A stretch of DNA of 64,000 nt, taken from contig NZ_JAUSUD010000001.1 of NCBI RefSeq assembly GCF_030813355.1, positions 310,001 through 374,000 of the forward strand, given 5' to 3'. This stretch comes from Metabacillus malikii. Its GTDB lineage: Bacteria; Bacillota; Bacilli; Bacillales; Bacillaceae. The notes beneath the pieces are model-generated. The model was given only the letters and a program-made list of their open reading frames with translations, did not search any database and was not told where the DNA came from. This document shows, one piece after another, positions 1 through 8,413 of the stretch. Both the position numbers and the translations under genes were made by a program. Positions within the stretch are counted from its first letter, which is position 1. Every line of letters begins with the position of its first letter.

Positions 1-139
1 TGTAGGAAACGAAACCACTGACCCGATTTCTAAATTGAAGTTGGCAAATGTAACACTGTTCAACCAAGACATCCAACATGCAGTTGTCAATACGTATAGC
101 TTTGGAGGGAATTATGCCTCGATGGTCTTAAGCAAATAA
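1..139 (+). CDS. beta-ketoacyl synthase, C-terminal end (partial)
   Basis: Reading from base 2, 45 residues run to a TAA at 137-139. They contain NTYSFGGNYASMVL, which resembles the conserved C-terminal FGFGGxNAS block of FabF/KAS-type ketosynthases, where decarboxylative Claisen condensation of acyl-ACP takes place. The active-site Cys and His lie outside the window. The gene ends 15 bp before acpS, so the two are probably co-transcribed. The Phe of FGFGG is replaced by Tyr-Ser, which suggests a divergent ketosynthase of a secondary pathway rather than housekeeping FabF. This is inferred from a short fragment. Confidence 0.7.
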   Translation, partial: VGNETTDPISKLKLANVTLFNQDIQHAVVNTYSFGGNYASMVLSK

Positions 140-154
140 TGGGGTGGAACATAA

Positions 155-553
155 ATGGGTATTGGATTAGGCATGGATTTAGTGGAATTAAATAGAATTA
201 ACCTATCGTTAGAACGCTCCTCTGGAAATATAATTAAGAAAGTTTTGCATCCTAGTGAAATCGAACGCTATGAGGAGCTTGAACAACCTAAAAGAAAACT
301 AGAATGGTTTGCTGGGAGATTAGCTGCAAAAGAAGCAGTAAAAAAGGCAATCGGGAATAGTATCGAAATGAAACTGCGCTTAATCGATATTATCATTAGG
401 AATGACCGGTTAGGAAAACCTTGTGTCCAGCTTTCCGAAGAGAAAAAAACAGGCTTTGAGGAATATGCGATTGAAATAACAATAACCCATTCGGAGAGAA
501 CTGCCGCAGCAGTCGCAATACTCTATCCGAAACAAGTATTTAACATACAGTAA
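155..553 (+). CDS. acpS: holo-[acyl-carrier-protein] synthase, AcpS-like
   Basis: 132 residues, close to the usual AcpS length of about 120. AcpS transfers 4'-phosphopantetheine from CoA to the serine of acyl carrier proteins. The magnesium-binding Asp8 in GLGMDLVEL and Glu60 in FAGRLAAKEAVKKAIG are present. The start at 155 follows a GGGGTGG site. It sits between a ketosynthase tail and a chorismate lyase-like gene instead of in the usual acpS-alr context, so it may be a second, pathway-dedicated copy that activates a carrier protein encoded upstream of the window. Family assignment is firm; the dedicated role is inference. Confidence 0.85.
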   Translation: MGIGLGMDLVELNRINLSLERSSGNIIKKVLHPSEIERYEELEQPKRKLEWFAGRLAAKEAVKKAIGNSIEMKLRLIDIIIRNDRLGKPCVQLSEEKKTGFEEYAIEITITHSERTAAAVAILYPKQVFNIQ

Positions 554-624
554 TATGTTGATTATAGGGTAAATTGATGTACTTAAATGATAGAAGGTTT
601 TGTTAATCATAGTGAGGTGGCCGG

Positions 625-1170
625 ATGATTACAAATGTAAAGAAAGCAGAAGAAATCATTATCGAATTATTATTAGTATCTCAAGACCGAACGACAGACA
701 TCCTTGAAATTATTACAAACGAAAAACTACAACCTAAAATATTGAAGCAAATGGATGCAAGTGAACTTTTGCATAAGGACAAGCATTCTAATAGTCAATT
801 AGGTGCAGGGATATTATTGCGAGAGACTTGCTTATATACTAGTATTTCTCAACGGTTAGTCTCTCATAATTCAGGGCTCATTTGTCAGGACCTCGTCCCA
901 AGCGAACTCTATACAGGGATTACGGAGAAAAAGCGTGGTATCGGGGACTTAATGGCAAGTATAAAAGTCGCAACAACTCGTAACATCATCGAATGTGGCT
1001 ATCGCGAAAATGATAAACTAACCGATATTTTCGGAAACAGAGTCACAAGCCACTTCGAGGATACCGAAGCGCTAATCCCCTTCAAAAAATACGAGCTAAC
1101 ATTTAACGGACACAACCAACCAGGCATCTACCTTCTAGAATACTTTAATCCGCAAATCGTCGGTAGCTAG
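625..1170 (+). CDS. chorismate pyruvate-lyase family protein (Rv2949c/DUF98-like)
   Basis: 181 residues with the pattern LLRETCLYTSISQRLVSHNS, followed by LVPSELY and GIGDLM. I recognise this as the DUF98/Rv2949c family, whose mycobacterial member converts chorismate to 4-hydroxybenzoate plus pyruvate. The start at 625 is preceded by GTGAGGTGG. It lies 71 bp after acpS in the same direction, so a 4-hydroxybenzoyl starter for an ACP-linked ketosynthase pathway (aryl-polyene or phenolic lipid type) is plausible. The family call rests on remembered motifs; the pathway is inferred. Confidence 0.7.
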   Translation: MITNVKKAEEIIIELLLVSQDRTTDILEIITNEKLQPKILKQMDASELLHKDKHSNSQLGAGILLRETCLYTSISQRLVSHNSGLICQDLVPSELYTGITEKKRGIGDLMASIKVATTRNIIECGYRENDKLTDIFGNRVTSHFEDTEALIPFKKYELTFNGHNQPGIYLLEYFNPQIVGS

Positions 1171-1239
1171 GAAGCATGGGGACGATTCTTCTGCTTCCTT
1201 TAAGAGTAGGAAGCAGAGTGACGGTTCTCATGCTTCCTA
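1170..1239. repeat. pair of short GGAAGCA...TGCTTCC palindromic repeats
   Basis: Two imperfect palindromes of the type GGAAGCA-GGGGACG-TTCT-TCTGCTTCC lie back to back, just after the chorismate lyase-like stop. Related copies occur at 3215-3268 and 8167-8192 and as the flanks of the 276-bp elements at 5.4, 7.8 and 14.4 kb. They can fold as hairpins and may act as weak terminators, but no T tract follows. Confidence 0.75.
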
Positions 1240-1294
1240 CTAATTGTCTTCCACTATGTTTCTAACTTATCGAAGCATGTTCAACCACAACGAA

Positions 1295-1456
1295 TTAATT
1301 TTCTTTATTAGAGCTGGATTTCAATATTTCATCTAGCTTTCTCTCGATCTCGTCCAACCGGATTTTTGTATTGTTCATAAAGTGAGCGACTCTTGATATG
1401 AGGTAAATCATTAGTACAAAAAATAGCAAGTTTATAATAGTTCCAAATATATCCAT
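1295..1456 (-). CDS. small single-span membrane protein (DUF4083-like)
   Basis: A 53-residue reading frame begins at ATG 1456-1454, with a strong AGGAGGGA site just upstream on the minus strand. Residues 1-26 are hydrophobic (MDIFGTIINLLFFVLMIYLI), followed by a charged helix (RLDEIERKLDEILK) and a polar tail. A membrane anchor plus a short cytoplasmic coiled-coil-like helix matches small Bacillus proteins of the DUF4083 type, with unknown function. It is too short for ordinary length cut-offs, but the ribosome site and composition argue that it is real. Confidence 0.6.
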   Translation of the reverse strand: MDIFGTIINLLFFVLMIYLISRVAHFMNNTKIRLDEIERKLDEILKSSSNKEN

Positions 1457-1637
1457 ACTCCCTCCTTATCATACATCTAATACATCTACCATTCTGTAGA
1501 TACGATAAAATAACCTTCCCCGAAATCATTTTTCTTTTAAAGTTTCCTAAAAATAGAAGGGTGATAAATAAAAATGTGAAACGATATTCAAAATAATCCG
1601 TATATACTAATAAGGCTAAGTATGTAGAGTGATTTAG

Positions 1638-1922
1638 ATGAGAGGAACGATGTCTGTGATACCTACCCTTTTAACCGTTATATTAATTGTCACATTAATC
1701 ATTTCAATTACAATCGTTGTGAAAAAGCGAAGAAAAGCTGGCATAACAGGAATAAAAAGTGCGTTAACTTCCATATGTTTTTATGCCATCGGGATTATTA
1801 ATTTAGTAGCTTATTGGTTTGATTTTTTAGGCTTAGTAAGCTGGACGTTAAGTTTTATTTTGATTCTTTTAGGGGCTTATTTTATGAAATATTTACCGAT
1901 TGATAAAGAGGCATTGCGTTAA
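1638..1922 (+). CDS. small multi-pass membrane protein, unknown function
   Basis: 94 residues. Hydrophobic segments at about 7-27, 45-62 and 66-84 predict two to three membrane spans separated by a basic loop (VVKKRRKAGITG). I do not recognise a family. An alternative start at ATG 1650 is preceded by AGAGGA at very short spacing, so the true N-terminus could be four residues shorter. It stands alone upstream of the SUKH gene, which has its own ribosome site. Confidence 0.55.
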   Translation: MRGTMSVIPTLLTVILIVTLIISITIVVKKRRKAGITGIKSALTSICFYAIGIINLVAYWFDFLGLVSWTLSFILILLGAYFMKYLPIDKEALR

Positions 1923-1982
1923 TCAACATGGTTAGCGCATCTTTTACTTTTACTAGATTGTTTTAAAGGAGAGCAAACCAAT

Positions 1983-2951
1983 ATGTCTTATTTTTTGAAA
2001 CTAGATATGAAAGATTTCTGGGATAATAGCCAATATGCAGAGCAACATTACATATCAGAGCCACCTACAGATGAAATGATTACGAAAATTGAAATCGATT
2101 TAGGCTACAAATTGCCAAAATCCTATATCTTGTTTATGCAGCATCAAAATGGAGGAATCCCGAAAAATACTTGCTTTCCAACAACTGAACCGACATGCTG
2201 GGCGGAAAATCATATTGCGATTTCAGGTATTTTTGGAATTGGCTATGAAAAAAGTTGCTCATTGGGCGGGGAGTTTGGTAGTGAATTTTGGGTCGAGATG
2301 TGGGATTACCCAAACATCGGCATTGCAATAGCCGATTGTCCATCGGCCGGACATGATATGATTTTCCTCGATTATCGTGAATGTGGTCCCACAGGAGAAC
2401 CGTGTGTTGTCCATGTTGACCAAGAAGATGACTTTAAGATTACGTGGTTAGCAGACGATTTTGAAAGTTTTATAGTTGGATTAGTACATGATGATGTTTT
2501 TTCTAATCATGAAGAGGAAAAGACAGCAACGTTCCATATGGTAAATACTGCAGCGTTTTCGACAGAGTTAATGAATTTATTGAGTAAGCAAAGTGACATT
2601 CGAGATCTTGAAACAAAATTGAGAAAGCTATGCAAGGGAATTGTTGAGGAAAAAGGCTATTTTGCGTTACATTCTGACAGGAAATCACTGCTCCTTTATG
2701 ATCTACAATTTTGGTTATATAGTAGTTATTATGATGAAATAACAGCTGAACGATTTTTGGATACCTACCCGAAGTTTATTGCCATGCCTAGTGAGGAGGA
2801 GGTTGTGTCAAGTGGGGGTTATGCACCAGACTTTGTTCGTGATTGGCTTAAGCAGCGGATGGAAGAAGGGGCAATTGTTGAGGTGGGATATTATATTCAA
2901 TTTACAGAAAGGGAAAAGAATAGGTTAATAGAAAAATTTAATGAGATGTAA
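1983..2951 (+). CDS. SMI1/KNR4 (SUKH) family protein with C-terminal extension
   Basis: 322 residues. The N-terminal 150 fit the SUKH/SMI1-KNR4 fold: an amphipathic helix (TDEMITKIEIDLGYKLPKSY), the YILFMQHQNGG core, GIFGIGYE, and acidic strands ending in WLADDFESFIVGLV. Bacterial SUKH proteins are often immunity proteins against nuclease toxins, but many are stand-alone and uncharacterised. The C-terminal 160 residues are charged and have no motif I know. AAAGGAGAG precedes the start. No toxin gene adjoins it, so an immunity role is only a possibility. Confidence 0.75.
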   Translation: MSYFLKLDMKDFWDNSQYAEQHYISEPPTDEMITKIEIDLGYKLPKSYILFMQHQNGGIPKNTCFPTTEPTCWAENHIAISGIFGIGYEKSCSLGGEFGSEFWVEMWDYPNIGIAIADCPSAGHDMIFLDYRECGPTGEPCVVHVDQEDDFKITWLADDFESFIVGLVHDDVFSNHEEEKTATFHMVNTAAFSTELMNLLSKQSDIRDLETKLRKLCKGIVEEKGYFALHSDRKSLLLYDLQFWLYSSYYDEITAERFLDTYPKFIAMPSEEEVVSSGGYAPDFVRDWLKQRMEEGAIVEVGYYIQFTEREKNRLIEKFNEM

Positions 2952-2991
2952 AAGTGTTAAGTGCTTCTGACTTAAAAAGTATCAGCTGTTG

Positions 2992-3048
2992 AAAAATCCG
3001 AACTATACGGAAATTCTGATTGGAATTTCGTATTAGGTCGGGTTTTTC
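2992..3048 (+). terminator. stem-loop terminator after the SUKH gene
   Basis: Arms AATCCGAACTATACGGAAATTC and the imperfect complement GAATTTCGTATTAGGTCGGG pair around a six-base loop and run into TTTTTC. It is placed 40 bp after the SUKH stop. The stem contains mismatches, so it is a probable rather than certain Rho-independent terminator. Confidence 0.6.
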
Positions 3049-3214
3049 TTTGCTTAATTATCGTGGAGTTTGTAGAAAGAGGTTAAATCATATTTAATTA
3101 AAATAGGAAGCAGGAGATATAGTGCACTCGCTTCCGTTCATTATGATTAAACAATCTTTATAAATTAGCGTAGAGATTGTTGGAATAAGTTTATATCATT
3201 ATTATTTTAAAATA

Positions 3215-3268
3215 GGAAGCAGAAGAACCGTCCCCGTGCTTCCCCGTGCTTCCTTCCCGCGCTTCCCA
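3215..3268. repeat. short palindromic repeat cluster
   Basis: A full unit reads GGAAGCAGAAGAACCGTC then CCCGTGCTTCC, followed by two further partial TGCTTCC repeats. The same unit is the apparent target of the 276-bp elements elsewhere in the window. A degenerate relative (GGAAGCAGGAG...CGCTTCC) lies at about 3105-3135. The rest of the 390-bp gap before the chemoreceptor holds nothing I recognise. Confidence 0.7.
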
Positions 3269-3343
3269 GTAATCCCCTCTACAAATTTCGACATTCATGA
3301 AGTAGAATTTACATAATTACATGTTTGGGGGGGAGAAGGAATC

Positions 3344-5431
3344 TTGAAATTACGAACTAGAATGCTAGTACTATTGATAGGAGCAGTATTTGTCATTTTC
3401 GGCAGTGTGTCAGCCTATAATATATACAATACAAGTCAGATGAATAGAGATAATGCAAAGGAAATGTTAAAGAGTGATGCTGAAAATATTTCAAAGGACC
3501 TTCAATTAAGTGTTGAAACGGCTTTAACGAGTGCTAGGTCGATGGCCCATGCCTTACAAGGAATGAAGGAAATTCAAGCAACAGACAGGGAAACCGTTAA
3601 TGCGATGTTATATTCACTTGTAAAAGACAACCAAGCTTTTGAAGGGGCATGGACAATTTGGGAGCCAAATGCCTTTGATGGGAAGGATAAGGAATATGTG
3701 AATACAGAGCTACATGACGAAACAGGAAGATTCATTCCGTACTTCTATCGTTCAGCAGATAACCAAATAGTCGGAGATTTAAGTGTAAATTATGATAATC
3801 CAGAAGATGCACCTTATTATTTTGAACCAATGGAAAAGGGACACGAGGTAATTATAGAGCCGTACCTCTATGAAGTAAACGGTGAAGAGAAAATGTTCTA
3901 ATCTGCTGTAGTACCTATTATGCAGAATGATACATTTTTAGGTGTAGTCGGTGTTGATATCGTTTTAGACCAAATTCAATCAATGATTAATGATTATCAA
4001 CTTTTTGATTCAGGTGAAGCTATCATCTTTTCTAATGAAGGACTAATTGTCTCCCATCAAAAAAAGGAATTGGTAGGGAAGGATTTAGAAGAAATGATTC
4101 CAGCTCCAGCATCTGAAGAGGTAAAGCAACTGATTAAAAATGGTGAAACGAAAGGTCATACATTTGACACAACGATGGTTGAGTATGTGCCAGTCATGTT
4201 TGGTCAAACCGATGCTCCATGGTCAGTAATGGTTGCAGTGCCAGAAAAAGAAGTAATGAGTGAGTCTCATCAATTGTTTATCGCCTCAGTAACTGGTGTG
4301 ATTGTTGGTCTCATGCTTATTTCTATCGTAGTCATGTATATTGCGAACCTTATTGTGAAGCCAATCAAAGCCACAACAGTTGTCGGTAATCATTTGGCAC
4401 AAGGCGATTTCACACAAAATATTTCGAGTAAATATTTGCAAAGACGAGATGAAATTGGCGATATCTCTAGAAGCTTTAATACGATGAAGCAAAATCTTTC
4501 TGCAATGATTAGTAATGTATCGTCTCATGCAGAACAGGCTGCTGCCGCTTCTGAGCAACTAGCAAGTAGTGCACAGCAGACAGGTGAAACATCACAGCAA
4601 ATTAGTATGACAATTAATGAAATTGCCGATGGAGCAAATAAACAAACATATAGTGTGAACTCAATTTTAGAAAAAATGAAGAAAACCGTAACTGATGTAG
4701 AAAATGGGCAACAAGCTTCTTTAGAGGCGTTGGATTTAGCTATAAAATCAAATACTTCGGCTCGTGAAGGTGAAAGTGTTGCCCAAACAACTGTGAAGCA
4801 TTTACAAGAGGTAAATCATCAGGTGAAAAATTCCGCTGAATCAGTGAAGGCACTTGGTAATCGTTCAGAGGAAATTAGTAGTATCATCACGGTTATTTCT
4901 GAAATTGCGAATCAAACAAATTTATTAGCGTTAAATGCAGCGATTGAAGCAGCTCGAGCAGGAGAGCATGGGAAAGGATTTGCTGTTGTCGCCGATGAAG
5001 TTCGAAGACTGGCAGAACAAACATCAACCTCAGCGAATATGACGACAGATATTATTAATGGTATTCAACAAGATACGAAAAACATTGTTCAGGTGATTGA
5101 AGAAACATTTGCAATGGTTCAAAAGTAAATGACATATATCGAAAACCTAGGTCAATCATTACAAGAAATCGTCGTGAACGCATCCGATACAGAACATAAG
5201 AGCGATGAGCTGAAAGACCTTTTAGCAAATGTGTTGCATAATTCACAGCAAGTTCTATCTTCAATTGAGGATATTTCAAACATTATTACAGAATCAGCCG
5301 CATCATCAGAGGAAGTTGCAGCTGCTGCTGAGGAGCAAAGTGCAACAGTTGAGGAAGTCACATCTAGCTCATCAAGCTTAGCTCAAATGGCAGAAGAATT
5401 AAATCATGAAGTATCCCAATTCAAACTATAA
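3344..5431 (+). pseudogene. methyl-accepting chemotaxis protein gene with two in-frame TAA stops
   Basis: One continuous frame of 696 codons is interrupted only by TAA at 3899-3901 and TAA at 5126-5128. Joined, it gives a standard chemoreceptor: a TTG start after GGGGGGAGAAGG, TM1 at about 7-27, an extracellular Cache-type sensor domain (to about 310), TM2, HAMP, and a full signalling domain whose tip ([20 protein letters not shown]) binds CheA/CheW. The sequence runs smoothly across both stops (EEKMF-stop-SAVVPIM, AMVQK-stop-MTYIENL), with no frameshift. Either these are two recent nonsense mutations or the stops are read through. The fragments 3920-5128 and 5129-5431 would need their own starts, and no convincing ribosome site precedes either. 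Confidence 0.85.
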
Positions 5432-5437
5432 TCTTTC

Positions 5438-5751
5438 GGAAGCGGGGGGACGGTTCGAAGCCACTGAAAAAGTCTTGTTTATAGATAAATAGTATTTATC
5501 ATACAAGGTTGACGTTCAGTTTGATTTCCGCTACAGTACTCGCTTTCCGCGGGGTGGGTGGTGAGCCTCCTCGGCGCTAACGCCTGTGGGGTCTCACCTC
5601 TCCCACGCATCCCGCAGGAGTCTCGCACTTCCGCTCCAATCAAACTATACATGGTATGAGCTTCTATATCTGTACAAAAAGTTCATGAGGCATGGTACTT
5701 ATCTTAACATAGTATACTTTTTCAGTGGTCTCGGACGGTTCTCCTACTTCC
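5438..5751. mobile_element. 276-bp MITE-like element in a short palindrome (copy A)
   Basis: The element at 5457-5732 has imperfect terminal inverted repeats GAAGCCACTGAAAAAGT / ACTTTTTCAGTGGTCTC. It is flanked by GGACGGTTC at 5448-5456 and again at 5733-5741. Outside these lie the two halves of the GGAAGC...CTTCC palindrome. The core is a highly structured GC-rich repeat (CTTTCCGCGGGGTGGGTG...GCGGGAT complements) widespread in Bacillaceae. No protein is encoded; the open frame inside it is incidental. Confidence 0.8.
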
Positions 5752-5979
5752 TTTTACATAACAGGAACGATTTTTACGTGCTAATTGATAATGAGCTAGC
5801 AAAACTATGGATTAGGACCCTAACTATTATAGGAATTCTAGGAATAGGGGAAGGAATATTTCTAGACATGTTTTTCCTTAATTAAATAGAACTTCACCGC
5901 CAAAACAATATCACTTATGGTTGAATAATATTTCTTTCAATTTATATTTAGTGCGTGGAGATTTTTAAAGAGGAATGAA

Positions 5980-6141
5980 GTCTTTGATGTTCTCTTTCTT
6001 TTAAATAAGGTTGGTTTTAAATTGGAAGTTTACCTGAATAAAAATAATTTTGCATGTCATGATCCACTTGGAAGGATTATTGAATTACATAATCGAAGTA
6101 GTTTATGCCGAAATCTTAAGAAAGAGGTGGAATATGCATAA
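5980..6141 (+). pseudogene. remnant of a glyoxalase/VOC-type protein, C-terminal end
   Basis: The frame ending at TAA 6139-6141 reads GFKLEVYLNKNNFACHDPLG followed by RIIELHNRS. This resembles the terminal strand of VOC proteins, where xDPLGxxIEL carries the last metal-ligand Glu. No start or N-terminal half can be found upstream; the frame degenerates into AT-rich sequence before about 5940. It overlaps the start of the methyltransferase gene by 8 bp. Assignment is tentative because only about 50 residues remain. Confidence 0.4.
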
Positions 6142-6850
6142 TAGAGTGGTAGACACCTTTAATCAGCTTGCGAGTGTTTATGAACATACAGTAGATACAA
6201 TGAGTTTGTATAATAGTGAATATGAAAGGCCTGCAATGATGCAGCAATTACCTCAGGATTTACAAGATTTAAATATTCTTGATGCTGGTTGTGCTGCTGG
6301 ATGGTATACAGAGCAATTGGTAGACCGAGGAGCACATGTAGTTGCAACAGATATCAGCCCTGAGATGGTCAGTGCGACGAAAAGGCGTATTGGAAATAAA
6401 GCCAATGTGTTGTGCTTGGATTTACAAGGGGAATTGCCCTTTGAGGACAGAACCTTTGACATCATCATCAGTTCATTAACACTTCATTATCTGAAAGAAT
6501 GGGGTCCAACATTAAAAGAATTTCAAAGGGTGTTAAAACCTGATGGGCTGTTGTTATTTTCAATTCATCATCCTTTTTCAGATATCAAACTTCTTGGAAA
6601 CCCTAATTATTATTTTACCGAATTAATCATTGATAAATGGTATAAGGAAGGGAAATACTTTGAAGTACCGTTTTACCGCAGACCTATACATTCTATTATT
6701 AATGAAACAGTAAATTATTTTACAATAGAAAAAATTATCGAACCACAACCGACAACGACATTCAAAATGCAAGAACCTGAAAAATATGAAAATCTCATGA
6801 AAAGCCCACAATTTCTCATTATAATAGGGAGAAAGCTGGGTGAACGTTGA
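6134..6850 (+). CDS. class I SAM-dependent methyltransferase
   Basis: 238 residues from ATG 6134, chosen because AAGAAAGAGGTGG precedes it; a longer in-frame start at 6050 has no ribosome site and would run through older remnant sequence. SAM motif I is ILDAGCAAGWYTEQL, motif II is VVATDISPEM, and motif post-I/III is DIIISSLTLHYL with FQRVLKPDGLLLFS. This matches UbiE/BioC-like Methyltransf_11 enzymes. The substrate is unknown. It stands alone with no operon partner. Confidence 0.8.
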   Translation: MHNRVVDTFNQLASVYEHTVDTMSLYNSEYERPAMMQQLPQDLQDLNILDAGCAAGWYTEQLVDRGAHVVATDISPEMVSATKRRIGNKANVLCLDLQGELPFEDRTFDIIISSLTLHYLKEWGPTLKEFQRVLKPDGLLLFSIHHPFSDIKLLGNPNYYFTELIIDKWYKEGKYFEVPFYRRPIHSIINETVNYFTIEKIIEPQPTTTFKMQEPEKYENLMKSPQFLIIIGRKLGER

Positions 6851-7033
6851 CTGTATCTAGTTAAAAAGGTAGGTCGTTCTAGTAAACAAAAAAACTGCAA
6901 CCAAGAGGAAGAAGACATATCATTAATAATATGATAATTACTTTAATGAGAACTTTATGATAACGCCAGTAGAGTTCTTCTTCTTTTTTTAAGGCTCTTT
7001 TCGCATAAATCGTTGCTTTCTTGACCGACTTTT

Positions 7034-7359
7034 TTGTTATGCTCAGATATAGCAACGAACTACAAGAAATTCGTTCAAATTATGGCACTTAAACACGAGT
7101 CGATGAACCTAAGCAAAGAGGGTTATGTCAAAAGGGCTTCTACCATTTGCAAAATGTCAAAAACTATCATAAATGTCTAAAAGGCTGGATAGATAGATTC
7201 CAAGGAGTGGCTATAAAGTATTTGGATATTTAGCTTTACTTGTTCAGCTTCGTTCAGTAAAACAAAAAGTTGGCTGAAAAGGTGCAGATAAACCAAATGC
7301 TCCTCTATGCTTGCCAAAATTCAAATAGTATTTCCGCCAATTTCTTACGTGAGATATAA
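7034..7359 (+). pseudogene. IS1595-family (ISXO2-like) transposase remnant
   Basis: Read in pieces, this encodes LLCSDIATNYKKFVQIMALK, then GFYHLQNVKNYHKCLKGWID, then FQGVAIKYLD, and finally LAEKVQINQMLLYACQN. These match the C-terminal third of ISXO2-like DDE transposases (CTD...SY...F..., H.QNVN.YH..LK.W..RFNGVATKYL). A one-base deletion at about 7130 and in-frame stops after YLDI show it is dead. The N-terminal part with the first catalytic Asp is missing, and I could not identify terminal inverted repeats. A hairpin follows at about 7365-7400. Confidence 0.75.
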
Positions 7360-7455
7360 AAAAACAGCCATTCCTATGTTGGAACGACTGTATTTCTTTT
7401 CAGTTAAAGCCCTCTTTAAATGAATGGACGGAACACATTCTATTAATATAGCTGA

Positions 7456-7644
7456 CTAACTCAATTTTTCAGGATTTAAAGCATAAAGTTCTATAAAGCC
7501 ACAGTTAGAACAAACATAACAAGGAGAGACCTCACTCATAGTTTTAGAGTTTACCTTTTCTGTAGATTTATAAACCCTGATTGGGTAGCTATCTAACTTT
7601 GCTTCCACCATTGCCGATTCGCATTTAATACAATTTTCCCTCAT
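7456..7644 (-). CDS. small zinc-ribbon-like protein
   Basis: 62 residues from ATG 7644-7642, nine bases after AGGAGG; the TTG three codons upstream sits too close to the same site. Two Cys pairs, CIKC near the N-terminus and CYVCSNC near residue 45, form a probable zinc ribbon (CxxC...CxxC). Similar short Bacillus proteins are annotated only as zinc-binding or nucleic-acid-binding. It is a monocistronic unit beside the IS remnant; function unknown. Confidence 0.6.
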   Translation of the reverse strand: MRENCIKCESAMVEAKLDSYPIRVYKSTEKVNSKTMSEVSPCYVCSNCGFIELYALNPEKLS

Positions 7645-7787
7645 AATACTCAACCTCCTATTATTTATTCGCCTATTCCGTTTAACTTCTAGTTAGCTAA
7701 TTAAGCCTCCCTTTATAGAATACCATAAAAAGTAAATAAATGGATAAATTAATGGTAGGATAAGAAAGGAAGGTTTCAGCTTTAAAT

Positions 7788-8097
7788 GAAGCAAAACCCG
7801 TCTGAGACCACTGAAAAAGTATACTAATTTTAAATGAGTAACTCTTATCAATTAATTTGTTGTACAGATAAAGTAGGCTATCCTATGTATAGTTTGATTG
7901 GAGCTGATTGAGAGACTTCTGCGGGATGTGTGGGAGAGGTCAGACACCGCAGGCGTTTACGCTGAGGGAGGCTCAGCACCCACCCCGCGGAAAGCGAGTA
8001 CTCGTGCTGCAATCAAACTGAACGTCAACTTTGTAAGATAATACTATTTTTCTATAAACAAGACTTTTTCAGTGGCTTCGAAACGTCCTTGTGCTTC
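7788..8097. mobile_element. 276-bp MITE-like element (copy B, inverted)
   Basis: Element 7804-8079 is the reverse orientation of copy A and has the same length. Its ends read GAGACCACTGAAAAAGT and CTTTTTCAGTGGCTTC. The flanking 9-mers (7795-7803 and 8080-8088) are degenerate forms of GAACCGTCC, and the outer flanks GAAGCA / TGTGCTTC are halves of the small palindrome. More mutated than copies A and C, so probably older. Confidence 0.75.
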
Positions 8098-8166
8098 TGA
8101 AATGTAACATATATATTGAATTATTCCACATATATGTTACAATGCTCTTAAGGAATATCGCTGGAA

Positions 8167-8192
8167 GGAAGCAGAACCGTCCCCATGCTTCC
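8167..8192. repeat. short palindromic repeat abutting the XRE gene
   Basis: GGAAGCAGAACCGTCC then CCATGCTTCC, a compact intact copy of the family. It ends one base before the GAGGAGGG ribosome site of the next gene, so in the transcript its hairpin would sit directly against the translation start. The ATG inside the palindrome is in frame with the next gene but has no ribosome site. Confidence 0.75.
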
Positions 8193-8208
8193 GAGGAGGG
8201 TGGAAGCT

Positions 8209-8409
8209 TTGGAGAATAATGTGAAGATTGCGAGGACGTTAGTTGGGTTGACGCAGCAGCAGTTGGCTGAGAGGGTTGGTGTTACAAGGCAGACGATTAG
8301 TTTGATTGAGAAGGGGAAGTATAATCCGTCGTTAAAGCTTTGTCTGGAAATTTGTTATGTGGTGAATAAATCGTTAGATGAAGTATTTTGGGTAGAAAAG
8401 GGGGAGTAG
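8209..8409 (+). CDS. XRE-family helix-turn-helix regulator
   Basis: 66 residues from TTG 8209, eight bases after GAGGAGGG. The whole protein is one HTH_3 domain: NVKIARTLVGLTQQQLAERV, VTRQTISLIEKGKYNPSL, LCLEICYVVNKSLDEVFW. This minimal type (YgzD/YvaO-like) commonly controls the adjacent membrane-protein gene. Here a 141-residue membrane protein starts four bases after its stop, so the two form an operon. Upstream lies a palindromic repeat; no clear operator was seen. Confidence 0.85.
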   Translation: MENNVKIARTLVGLTQQQLAERVGVTRQTISLIEKGKYNPSLKLCLEICYVVNKSLDEVFWVEKGE

Positions 8410-8413
8410 GGGT

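Noticed and set aside
3899-5128. Recoding of TAA as an amino acid
   Set aside because: All other genes use TAA as a normal stop and no recoding element is apparent; nonsense mutation is the simpler reading, read-through being kept only as a test.
5586-5885. Open frame through the 276-bp element
   Set aside because: It lies in a repeat core with no ribosome site, and the corresponding frames in copies B and C differ.
6850-7030. Terminator-like GAGGAAGAAG / CTTCTTCTTT pairing after the methyltransferase
   Set aside because: The arms are about 70 bases apart with many alternative pairings; not convincing enough to list as a feature.
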